A stretch of 64,000 bases of DNA. Origin: Dromiciops gliroides. Taxonomy: Eukaryota; Chordata; Mammalia; Microbiotheria; Microbiotheriidae. The notes under the pieces are model-generated. The model was not told the origin of the DNA. It saw only the letters and a program-made list of their open reading frames with translations, and ran no database searches. The stretch lies in contig NC_057866.1 of assembly GCF_019393635.1 (NCBI RefSeq), positions 12,472,223-12,536,222 of the forward strand. The letters run 5' to 3'. Each line of letters begins with the position of its first letter. Within the stretch, counting starts at the first letter, position 1. Below, one piece after another: positions 31,901-42,000 of this stretch. The translations under genes and the position numbers were made by a program.

Positions 31901-32600
31901 TGCCTCACACTGGGGGGTGTTCGAAAAGATGCTGCACTTGGGACCTGGGTTTGAACCCCAAATTCGCCTCATACAAACTTCCCTCTCTGGACCTTTTCAT
32001 TTAATGAGACTTTTGACTACATTCCTCCTGGGCCTCAGCAGGGAAGGGCTCTGTGACCCTTTAGAGATATGGCAATGGGAGCTGATGTTGGCTTTCGGAG
32101 ATAGGAGGGACCTTACATGCCATTAAATCTAACCTGGTCACCTACAGGGAGGGAAACTGAAGCCCAGCAAAGTGATCTGTCTCTGTCTGGGGGAGGTGCT
32201 GATGGGATCAGGGTGGGGCGAGGGCCCGCGGGGATGGGCACCAGGTTTTTGTGGTTCCCAACGCTCTGCCCCCTAGCTAGAATCCCCACTGTGCCGTGCC
32301 CATTACCCTCTCCTGTGAGCCTGGCCCCACATCACGCAGGCAGGCAGACCCAGGGATAGCCACTGGCTGACACCCACCCACTGACTTCATTTTCCTCCTC
32401 TCTAAAACCACCAGGTTAGATTTTGATGTACATATATGTGTGCGTACAATTGTGTCGTTATGTCTGTCTTTCTGTCACTGAACTTCTCGGGCCTGGCTAG
32501 CTCTTTTTCTTTTGTGTGTCCATCCTGTTCACGTGGATAATGTCTTTTCTCCTCTACTCCTCTCCCTCTGGGCCTGTGGATCACTCCCAAGGGCTCCTCT
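31900..32600. other. Intronic, no gene seen
   Basis: Unique or weak MIR remnants (32080-32170). Confidence 0.4.
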
Positions 32601-32830
32601 TCCTTCTCAGGCTCTATCCCTTTGACCAACTCTAGGATTTCCTCTTCTCTTTCTTTCCCTCCTCGTTCCCTCTTTCTCCTCCTCCCTCTCTGGCTTCCCC
32701 TCTTTGTCTCTATTCTTTTCTCTTCCTCTCTCTCTTCTCTCTCTTTCATCCTCACACCTCTCTCTGTCCCTCTGTCTCTGTCTCACTGTCTCTCTCACCC
32801 ACCCTTCATAGCAAAACAACAGATATTTTC

Positions 32831-32835
<5 letters not shown>
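32600..32835. repeat. Pyrimidine-rich (CT)n-type tract
   Basis: Dense CTCT and TCTCTG runs on the + strand, followed by the CA array. A purine-rich counterpart lies at 33100-33330. Confidence 0.85.

Positions 32836-32891
<56 letters not shown>
32836..32891. repeat. (CA)n microsatellite
   Basis: About 28 CA units. Confidence 0.98.
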
Positions 32892-32893
<2 letters not shown>

Positions 32894-33129
32894 TTCTTTT
32901 TCCCCTTCTGCCTGTGTCAGACACCAGCTTATAGGAGAACAAAGTGATAGCCCCACTCCTCATCATTCCCAAGACCTCCCCTCCACCACTCCCAAGAGAC
33001 ACACATGAACATCGACAAAGAGGGAGAGGTTCAGCCTGAGGAAGTCAATGGTACAGAAAGGGAAATTTGGGCACTCCCAGAGAAGCTCACTCAAAGAGAA
33101 ACATAGAAGAGAGGGATGGATACCCAGAG

Positions 33130-33330
33130 GTGAAAAGCAAGAAGGTGAGACAGAGAAAGAGATAATAGGGATGAAAGGAGAGAGAGAGAGAGAGAGAGAG
33201 AGAAGAGACAGATAATAGAGAGGAAAGGAGAGAAAGACAGAGACAGAGAGACAGAGAGGCAGAGGGAGGGGGAGAAAGAGAAAAAAGAGAAGAGGAAAAA
33301 AGAGGAGAAAGAAGAGAAGAGAGAGGGAGT
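33130..33330. repeat. Purine-rich (GA)n-type tract
   Basis: (GA)n at about 33180-33202, then GAGACAGA-type repeats. Confidence 0.9.
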
Positions 33331-33827
33331 GTTTTGGACTTTGGGCAAATCCCTTCCCTTCCCCTTTCTGGGACTCATTTCCTCCTCTGAGAAGAGGGAG
33401 TTGGGTCTCTGAAATACCCTGCATTTAAAATCCTCTGGGCTTTCCTTTCTGCCTGGGGGTTAGAGGTGCAGAGATCTCTTTCCGTTGGTGTCGGCTCTGG
33501 TGAACTCTCTTCCTGGGTGTGTTCCTGTGGTGTGTGTGTGGTGGTTCCCGCTTAGGTCTGGTCTTCCTCTGAAGGTGTGATTTATGTGTTCATATCCGCT
33601 CCTGTCGGCTCTCTCTACTTGCCCCACTAGGACCAGATTTCTGTCCCTAGCTCTAGCTTGGGCAGATAACCTGAGGTGTTTGAGGCTCCCCCATCCGCCC
33701 TCCTCCCCATAATAAGCTGTAAGGAATTTTCTCAGACCTGTAGGGAGAAAGGAGAATCAGCCGCTGGAGACTAGTGTCCAAAGATTAACAGTATCTCTAG
33801 CATATCCTGTCTACTCCTTTCACTTTG

Positions 33828-33905
33828 TCATTCATTCATTCATTCATTCATTCATTCATTCATTCATTCATTCATTCATTCATTCATTCATTCATTCATT
33901 CATTC
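33828..33905. repeat. (CATT)n microsatellite
   Basis: About 19 CATT units running directly into a CORE-SINE. Confidence 0.97.
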
Positions 33906-34200
33906 AGCAGACATTTATTACATGCTTCTTTCTATGTGCCAGGTACTGTTTGAGGTGCCAGGGAAACCTAGATCAAAATAAAAACAATCTCTGACCTCTC
34001 AAAGCTTCTATTTGACCTGGGGAGGGTCAGTAGGGAACACTGTGTACACAGATGAGTAACTACAAACTGTATCTTGTGGAGGTGGGGCACTAGCCATGGT
34101 GGGGGGTGGTGTCAGGAAAAGTCTTGTGGAGGAGGTGGTGGCACCTGGGCTATGCCTTGGAGGTTAGACTCACAGGGGAAGAGCCAGGCACAGTCTCTGT
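33905..34200. mobile_element. CORE-SINE with downstream extension
   Basis: 'cagcagacatttattacatg', 'tatgtgccaggtactgtttg', then 'caggaaaagtcttgtggagg'. Same composite as at 31475-31900. Confidence 0.7.
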
Positions 34201-34204
34201 GAAG

Positions 34205-35395
34205 TGTGTGGGGGTGACTTTCCATACTCAGCAGTTTTATCCATAGGTGTTGCTGTGTCTATAACAGTCCCTGGGCTTTGGCTTGAAGCTCTGCTCTGGC
34301 TCTGAACACTAACTCGGATTCAGCTCAGCGCTGTTGCAGGCTTGGGGTCCCCTCAGACTCAGCGGGGACCTTTCCATGCGCACATATGTTTCCTTCCCCT
34401 CAAGCCTACAGCTAAAATAACACCTCCCTGCCTGTATTTCCTGGCCTCTTTCTTGTGCCCAGAGCAGCCCCCTTTCTAAGTCTGCCCTCACACATGCCAC
34501 ATTTACCTTGGTGGCCTTGCTGTAGGGTCCTCCCTCCTCTTTTCCCCTAGTCGTGTCTCCTCCCCTTGGGCAGTCCTATCCTAGCGCCCTCGGCCCCTGC
34601 ACAAGCCTGGGTTGGGCCAGTGCTTGGGGAAGAAGCTGGGAATGGGTCAGGGTCCCAGCAGGGGGTGGGGGAGAGACTTGGAATAGGAGCAGATGTCAAA
34701 ATCGGCCACAGAACTCGTTCTAGGTTTGGAGTTGGGAGGTTCCTTGGAGCTCGAAAGCCAAGGCCAGAGAGGCCAGGGGAGTCTGGAGTGCCTGTGGCTA
34801 ATGAGCCCAGAGTCCCGTGGCCGCTGACCCAGGCCTCTTCCCACTGTGCTTCACCCCCACCTCCTGGAAGGGTCTCGGTTTGCCGCCCTCTCCTTGGCCG
34901 GCTTAACTCAGTGGATCGATGACTTGGAAGGGCTCCATCGGCTGCATTGTTGGCAGTCATGGTTCTCCTGCGGGCCAGGGCAGAGCTCTGCCAAGGCCAA
35001 CCTGTGGCTGCAGGCACAACGACTCCCAAGGGGCCGGGGGGGGGGGTTCTGGATGGAGGAACAAGAGTCTCTCCTGAGGGAGCTTTCCAGGCCCACAGCG
35101 GGAGAGGGGCAGCCCTAGGCATAGGCTGTGCTCCCTGGGGACCCTTTGTAGCAACCAGGGCTCTACTGGCTGGGGAGGGGGCAGGGAGTCACTTCCCGTC
35201 TGTTCTGTTCTCTTCTTGGTTCTGGCTGCAGCAGCAGTATCTCTGGACCCACCCTTCCCTCATCGTGGACCTTAGCCCCCCAAAAGGCCCTGGTGATCAC
35301 ATTTCAGGCGTGACCCCTGCATGTTTGGAGCTGTGATAGCTGCTATGACTCATGGGGGAAGGTGGGAGGGAGGGTGGGGCGGGGATGTGGGTGAG
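34205..35395. other. Intronic, no gene seen
   Basis: Unique-looking, GC-moderate. Several overlapping frames of 60-190 codons without a domain. Confidence 0.45.
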
Positions 35396-35399
35396 TGAG

Positions 35400-35592
35400 A
35401 GCACTCTCCCTCTCAGTCTCTCCCTCTCTGTCTCTCCCTCTCCCTCTCTCCCTCTCCGTCTCTCCTTCTCCCTCTCTCCCTCCCCTTTCCTCCCCTCCTC
35501 TCTCCCTCCCCTTTTCTCCCCTCTCTTCTCCCTCCCTCCTCCCCATCTTCCTCCCTTCTTTCTTTCTCTCTTTCCTCCTCCCTTTCTCCTGT
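35400..35592. repeat. Polypyrimidine (CTCTCC)n-type tract
   Basis: Nearly 190 bases of almost pure C/T on the + strand. Triplex-prone low complexity. Confidence 0.9.
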
Positions 35593-35594
35593 CC

Positions 35595-36420
35595 TTGGCT
35601 TAGCAGCTAGATTCTGTGTTGACAAAAGGGTCTGAGAGAGTATGCACGTACAGGGCAGGTAGCCCCTGAGCAGGTGCCAGCTCTGTGGGGAGGGGTTCAG
35701 CTGTGGGAGTCCTTCTCTCCTTGCTCTGCTCCTTGGCCTCAGGGTTCGGCTCTTGGCCAGTGTGTTGTTTGCGTCCCATTGCTCTCTATCTCTGTCCATC
35801 TGTTTCTCCTCCCTCCATCTCCTCCCCCGCTTCTCTCCTCTTCTCCTCTTGCCAGCTAAGAGAGTGCATGGAACCTTCTTAGTCTACCTGGCAGAGTCCC
35901 TCAGGCTCCTGGTGGGCACAGCCAGCTTACCTTCCACCTGTCAATCACCAGAGCTGCCTTTTAAAGGCATCTCTGTTGTGTGTGTGTGGTGGGGGCAGGG
36001 TTTTCTTTTCTACATTTCTCCCCACTGGGGATCCACCTGAGGTGAGCATGCAATGCTGTTCAAGAATCAGGGTTCACAGATGCCAGGCTCTGCTGCTGAC
36101 TCTGGGTGGGACCTTCTGGACGTTCCTCCTCCCTGGACCCCTGCTTCCCCCTCTCCCGAGTGAGGGGATTAGCCTCGATGACCTCTCAAGGGCCTTTCTG
36201 GCTCTGGACTGGCTTATCAACTGTAATGGGGCATGACAGAGGTTTACCAGGGTGTTATCCCATTGTCAGAGGCCCTCCTGGTGGCCCTGGGGTGGAGGCG
36301 GGGCCAAGGAGGAGGGTTGGCAGAGTTGAAGTGTCTTTCCTAGGATCACACAGCTACTCAGAGGATTTTCTGGGGGCTCTAAGAGCCCATAATTTGAATC
36401 CAGACCCTCCACCTCCAAAA
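35595..36420. other. Intronic, no gene seen
   Basis: Unique-looking, pyrimidine-rich in parts. A MIR-like remnant lies at about 36325-36415. Confidence 0.4.
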
Positions 36421-36424
36421 TCAA

Positions 36425-36620
36425 TGCTCAGTTCTTTCTTTTTAACAATCCGTTTTTACTTGTATCTTTTGTTTTCCCATCATCAACATTTCCTAATATA
36501 ACCTTCCCCCCCCCCTTCCCAGAGAACCGTTTTCTGCAGCAAAGGATTAAAAAAAAGAGCCAATCCAACAACACAATGAACAATTCTGACATTATATTCA
36601 GTCTTCCACACCCATCCTGA
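36425..36620 (-). mobile_element. LINE 3'-end fragment
   Basis: 'ttatatttcctaatataacc'-like AT-rich stretch, then 'ccaatccaacaacacaatg' and 'cattatattcagtcttccac' on the reverse strand, as in other LINE ends here. Confidence 0.55.
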
Positions 36621-36830
36621 CTGCTACTTATCTAGCACCGACGTGACCTTGGGCAAGTCATTTCCATTTGGGGTGGCTTCAGTTTCCTCTTTTGTGAAAT
36701 GAGGATGGCCTTTTTGGTCCCTTCCAGTTCTAAAGCCAGGATCCAGTTTTTCAGGCCAACCCTTTCATTTTACAGATATGGAAGTTGAGGACCAGAGAGG
36801 GCAGGTGACTTTCAGAAGGTCAAAGAAGGA
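36620..36830. mobile_element. MIR fragments
   Basis: Forward piece 'gaccttgggcaagtcatttcc' and 'tcctcttttgtgaaatgagg', then reverse piece 'cattttacagatatggaag'. Confidence 0.65.
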
Positions 36831-37239
36831 GCCTGGGACGTGGACCTAGGTTTTCTGATGTCCCTTGGGGCTCTGGGTCTTGCTCAAGTATCGTTGAGGC
36901 ATTTCCTTCAGCCGACAGCTTATTTTGTTTAGGGCTTGAGGGAGGCTTTGACTGGTCATCTCCGTGGGGATGGGGGTGAGGGGCACTGGCTCATTGTCCA
37001 ATGAGGGAAGCCTGCTAGGGTCTGCCTCAGTGCATCACCAAGGCAGATGCTGCTTCCTTGTGGGTCTGGGGGATATTTCCCTTGGGCTTGGGGTTGCCTG
37101 TCTCTGTGTGGCCCCTGGGGAATTCAGGCCAACTATGGGTCATCCCTAGTCAGAAGGGCACTGGTTAGACTGGGACCCTTCTGGGTCACTGTTTGTCAGT
37201 GCTCCTAGTGCCCCAAACAGTCCTGATTTACAGCTGGAG

Positions 37240-37480
37240 AGCCATTAAGTGCTCATTTTGCAGAAGAGGGAGCTGAGACCCAGGATTACATGATATAGAG
37301 GATAACATATTGGAGCTAGAAGGGACCTTAGATGAAGAAACCAAGATGGAGGGAGGAAATGTCTTGCCCAGGGCTATGCAGCTAGTAAGTGTTGGCAGCA
37401 GAATTCACACTTAGATCTTAGTGACACCAAGTCTGGTGTTCTAACCACTGTACCACCCAGCTTCCTCTAACCAAACCTAG
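37240..37480 (-). mobile_element. MIR / CORE-SINE copy
   Basis: 'tggagctagaagggacctta', 'ttgcccagggctatgcagc' and 'ctagtaagtgttggcagc' in reverse order. Confidence 0.7.
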
Positions 37481-37666
37481 GTTGAACCTCTGGGATTTCT
37501 GAATAGTAACCCAGATCCTGGGGATGGGAGGACAGAACCAACACTCTCTTCAGTATTCCTATCTTAGGCATCCACCACAATGCCTGGCATATGTTAGGTG
37601 CTTAATTAAAAAAAAAAAAAAAAGCTTTATGAGTGACTGGATGATTGATGGAGTGGAGAATCTTCT

Positions 37667-37814
37667 TTTTTTTTTTTTAGTGAGGCAATGGGGGTTAAGT
37701 GACTTGCCCAGGGTCACACAGCTAGTAAGTGTTAAGTGTCTGAGGCCGGATTTGAACTCAGGTCCTCCTGAATCCAGGGCCGGTGCTTTATCCACTGCGC
37801 CACCTAGCCGCCCC
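37667..37814 (-). mobile_element. tRNA-derived marsupial SINE
   Basis: Poly(T), 'gtgaggcaatgggggttaag' to 'gcgccacctagccgcccc'. Complete reversed body. Confidence 0.93.
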
Positions 37815-38594
37815 AACTTGTTAAGATTTGCAAAAAACCAAAAGAAAACAAAAACTCTTTGCTTCCAAGCACCCTGTAGCGCAGGTGTCAGATCCATTGT
37901 ACGGATGGGAAGCTGAGGCTCTAAGAGGGGCAGCGACAGCCAGTAAATGTCTGAGAGGAGGCGTGGCTCAAGCCTACCTGTCTTGTGCTAACGTCACTGT
38001 CAATTCTTCTTCCAGGCTGAGGAGGTGGGACAGAGATTCCTGAAGAGAGTGAGAGGACAAAGAAGAAGAGGAAAAGCAGAAGGAGGGGCGGGTTCCTGGC
38101 AAGGCTTTCGCTCCCAAATAAATTTCTGTAAAAGGTTGGTCAGCGAGGTGGTTGAGAAAGAGCTGGAGAGGGGCTGGTGGTGGGGGCTGATCTGGCATTG
38201 TGGGTGCGGGGCCTTGGACAGAAAAGGGATCTCGTTGTCCTAGAGGCACTAGTTCCTAATGGGCCTCAGTTTCCTCACCTGTAAAATGAATGAGTTGGAC
38301 TAGATGGCCTCTGAGGTCCCATGGAGATGGGCACGGCCATCAGCCCTGCCATTTCAGTGGTCTAGGGAACTCCAAGAAGAGGCAATTCCTTCCACCAGTG
38401 CAGGTCTCCACCTTTTCAACTTTTGGTCTTGGTTGCCTAGTGTGTGGAGAGGTTAAGTGATTTGTCCAGGGTCACACAGCCGGTATGTGTTAAGGACAGA
38501 ACTTGAACTCAGCTCCCCAGTTGTGAGTTTTGAGATCCTCTTAGCGTATCAGAACTGTCACATCTCCTGGCATGGGTGGGACTCTTGGTTAGTA

Positions 38595-38691
38595 GATCTC
38601 CTGAATCAAAGAACAGAAGCCCCCTGAGGGCAAGGACCTGTTCAACTCCCAGGGGGCCTTTCACACAGTAGGTGCTTAATAAAAGCTTCTT
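38595..38691 (+). mobile_element. L2 3' fragment
   Basis: 'ccctgagggcaaggacctg' and 'cacagtaggtgcttaataaa'. It is the target of the next SINE insertion. Confidence 0.75.
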
Positions 38692-38838
38692 CTTTTTTTG
38701 GGGGTGAGGCAATTGGAGTTAAGTGACTTGCCCAGGGTCACACAGCTAGTAAGTGTTAAGTGTCTGAGGCCGGATTTGAAGTCAGGTCCTCCTGACTCCA
38801 GGGCCGGTGCTCTAACCACTTTGCCACTCAGCTGCCCC
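38692..38838 (-). mobile_element. tRNA-derived marsupial SINE just upstream of the AHNAK start exon
   Basis: Reversed body ending CAGCTGCCCC. The target-site duplication TTAATAAA(A/T)GCTTCTT lies at 38676-38691 and 38839-38854. It ends only about 75 bases before the AHNAK start codon, so it sits within the acceptor's upstream intron sequence. Confidence 0.93.
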
Positions 38839-38912
38839 TTAATAAATGCTTCTTGAACTGAACTGGACTGCTTTGCCCTGCTCACATAGTGCCAACCTCA
38901 TTGATGTTGCAG

Positions 38913-39069
38913 ATGGAGAAGGAAGAAGAACCCACAAGAGAGCTGCTCTTGCCCAACTGGCAGGGCAGTGGTTCGCATGGCCTAACCATCGCACAGACAG
39001 ACGATGGTGTCTTTGTGCAGCAAGTCGTGCAGAATTCCCCTGCGGCCCGCACGGGCGTGGTCAAGGAGG
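38913..39069 (+). CDS. AHNAK: AHNAK start-codon exon (PDZ, first half)
   Basis: Codes residues 1-52 plus one base. The AG before the ATG (38911-38912) gives an exon starting exactly at the ATG. An alternative AG at 38888-38889, after a better pyrimidine run, would add an in-frame ATG at 38904 (three extra residues, MLQ). The donor is GGTAAG with GT at 39070-39071. The PDZ carboxylate-binding loop area reads SHGLTI. Confidence 0.93.
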
Positions 39070-42000
39070 GTAAGAGCCAGCTACCCTGGGGCAGAGGGGT
39101 GGGCCAGGATGAAAAGCAGGGGTAAGGGTGGCTAAGTGAGGGGGGGAGGCTCTGGAGGCCCCCGACTCAGGGAATCGCCTCCTCTCCCCCAGCTTCTGCA
39201 GCTCTTATTGGTCCCGCATTAGGGACCCCCCTAACATGCTTCCTGCTTCTGCTCCAGGGGACCAGATTGTGGGGGCCACCATCTACTTTGACAACCTGCA
39301 GTCGGGTGAGGTGACCCAGCTTCTGAATACCATGGGGCACCACACTGTGGGCCTGAAGCTGCACCGCAAGGGGGACCGATCCCCAGAGCCCGGCCAGTCC
39401 TGGTCCCACGACGGCGCCTTCGGACGCTGCTCTGAGGTAGTGCTGGTGAGTATGTCTGTCTGCTCCCCTGGGTGTGCTCTACCCGGTGCCAAGGCCCTGC
39501 TTCTCTGTTTTCTTCATCTCTCTCTCTCTCTCCTCCCCCTCTTGGTCTTCTCAACCCTACCATGTCATCACTTTGCTGGTCTGTCCTAAGCTCAGAGGGT
39601 GCCCTATCAAAGCTATAACTGTCGTACCTTTAATTGATCAACTAGTCGATCAACAAGCACCTCTCAAGCAACTTCTGCAGGAGGTTCGTGGCACTGTGCT
39701 AGGTGCTGGGGATAGGATGACTAATGTGAAACAGCTCCTGCCCTCAAGATGCTTACATTCTATTAGAAGAGGCAGCATATACCTATGTAGACATATCCAA
39801 AACACACACTTCAGAATTCACCCACACCCTTGTTGGCTTGAAGTCTCCTGCTTCTGTCAACGAGGCTCCTACAGAAGGTCAGTCATTTAGTTATTGGTTC
39901 CAGATTGGTCCTAGGAGGAACTCCAGTGGTCATACACTATCCCACCGATGACCTGTCACTTTTGACTGACTTGTTTGGATGTTTCAGGGAGCTGTGGACA
40001 CAGATCTTGGCCCTCCTCAGCTTGGGAGGTGGTCCTCAAGAGTTACTCGGGCTGAGGGATCTCCTGTGGCCAAAGCTGGCTGGCAGAACTTATCCAGGAT
40101 AATCAGTTAGCCAGTTAACAAGCATTCATTAAGTCTCTACTATTTTCCAGGTACTGTGGCTACAAAGAAAGGCAACCCCCCAAATAAAAATCCAAAGTCT
40201 GGTACCCCCAAAAGTCCCAAACCAAAAAACCTGACATCAAAAGACCCAAACTTGATGCCTTTCCAGCATGGATCTGCTGGAGCTTGGGCTCTGGACACAG
40301 CCTTTGAGAAGCCAGGGCTGTCTCCCAGCCAGGACTGCGCACGAGAGGAGAAAGGCAGTGGGAGACGTGTGGTTCACATCTGGCGAGCTAGGAAATGAGC
40401 AGCCAGCCAGTCCCCCAACAATGTATGGGCATTTTTGCACTCGTCCTGTATATTTAGCTATAAAAATAAAAAGGCAAATGGAGACATGACTCAGCCCATT
40501 GTCCAGACTAAGCAGATCTCTCTTGGCATGTGGCCGGGATAGGCACGTTCCTTCCATTCTCATTTAGTTCCCTAAAATATCTCCACTTCTGGCAGCATGG
40601 GGTCAGCTGACTGCCAATCAGTGGTAGATACTGGTTAGATCGCACAATGATAGGAGTTTTCTTTTCTCTCAGAAGCCACCTCCTCTCAACATCCTTTCCT
40701 TCCTTGGTCCTTTCCCAGTTTGCTCCTATCTTTCCATGTTAGAGTCCCCCCCTGGGCTCCCATTTCTTTACATTAGCACCCTATATCCCCACCTCTGCTC
40801 TGTCCCCTATGGATCTCCCCATAGGGCTCCACACTTCTGGAATTCAGGGAACCAGGTTGTTGGCTAGTCACTGGTCGGGACTGTGGCAGACTCGGCCAGA
40901 CTCAGCTGCAACCTTTGCTGGGGGTGTCTCTTTCTGCAGAGCGGGGATGATGAGGAGTACCAGAGGATCTACACGACGAAAATCAAGCCAAGACTGAAGT
41001 CAGAGGATGGGGTAGAAGGTGTCGAGCTTGGGGAGACTCAGAGCCGCACCATCACGGTGACCAGAAAGGTCACGGCCTATACAGTGGATGTGACGGGGCG
41101 AGAGGGGGCCAGGGAGATTGATATCAACAGCCCCGAGTTCAAGATCAAGATCCCGAGGCATGAACTGACGGAAATCTCCAAGGTGAATGTGGAGACCGAG
41201 CATGGGAAGACCGTGATCCGACTGCCACAGAGCCCTGGGGCAACCATTCAGACCACAGGCTACAGTGTTGGCTTTAGGGCAACTGGACCAGAGCTCCAGG
41301 GACTTGGCGCAGGTGGTGCTGGCCACTCCCAGGTCCGGGTCACTTCGCCTGGGATCCAGGTGGAAGGCTTGGGCCTGCAGGTTGAAGGAAAGCCGGAGGT
41401 GTCTGTTCATACCAAAGTCCCTACTTCTGTTGCTTTGGGAAGCAAAGGAGGTGTCATCACTGGCTCAGGAATGGAGGCTTCATCTTCAGATGGAGGTGGG
41501 CGCCCATCCATAGATAACATAAACATTCCCACCATGAAGTTACCCAAGTTTGGCTTCTCAGCAGCGGGGCCTGAGGTCCAGGGCCCAGAGGCAGGCCTGG
41601 GCGTCTGTGCGCCAGGCATCTCTGGGGGACCTGGGGGTGATGGCTCGGGTTTGGCAGTGAGTGGGAATATCCAGGGTCCTAAGCTAGAAGTCACAAGTCC
41701 CTCTGTCCACGTTGAGGGAGTCAAAGGAAAACTGAAGGGTCCTACGATCACCAGCCCATCCTTGGAGGGTGACTTCGGCCTGAAAGGTGCCAAGCTCCCG
41801 GGAGCTGGAGACCTGGACATCTCTGCAGCCAAAGGACACGTTGGCACCAAAGGCCCTGCTGTGGAATTTGGGGCTCCAGAAATCGATCCTCATGGAGCTG
41901 GTGGAAAACTGACAATGCCCCAGATGAAAGTCCCCAAGTTTTCGGTGTCTGGTTCCAAAGGGGGAGAAGCTGCTGTGGATATAAAACTGCCTGAGGGAGA

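Larger units (their letters stand above)
22634..38912 (+). other. AHNAK: Putative AHNAK intron 1 (about 16.3 kb)
   Basis: Assumes exon 1 ends at 22633 and the start-codon exon begins at 38913. No coding sequence seen. Another short non-coding exon may lie within it; AG at 38014-38015 after CTTCTTCC is one candidate acceptor, unproven. Confidence 0.45.
39446..40939 (+). other. AHNAK: AHNAK last coding intron
   Basis: 1,494-base intron. Acceptor CTTTCTGCAG ends at 40939. Holds two CORE-SINE copies (about 39635-39800 and 40100-40175). An AATAAA lies at 40465-40470. Confidence 0.9.

Noticed and set aside
38016-38048. A candidate 33-base non-coding AHNAK exon (good acceptor TTCTTCCAG, GTGAGA donor).
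   Set aside because: Too short and only splice-site-like; an adjoining MIR-like stretch lowers confidence. RNA evidence would be needed.
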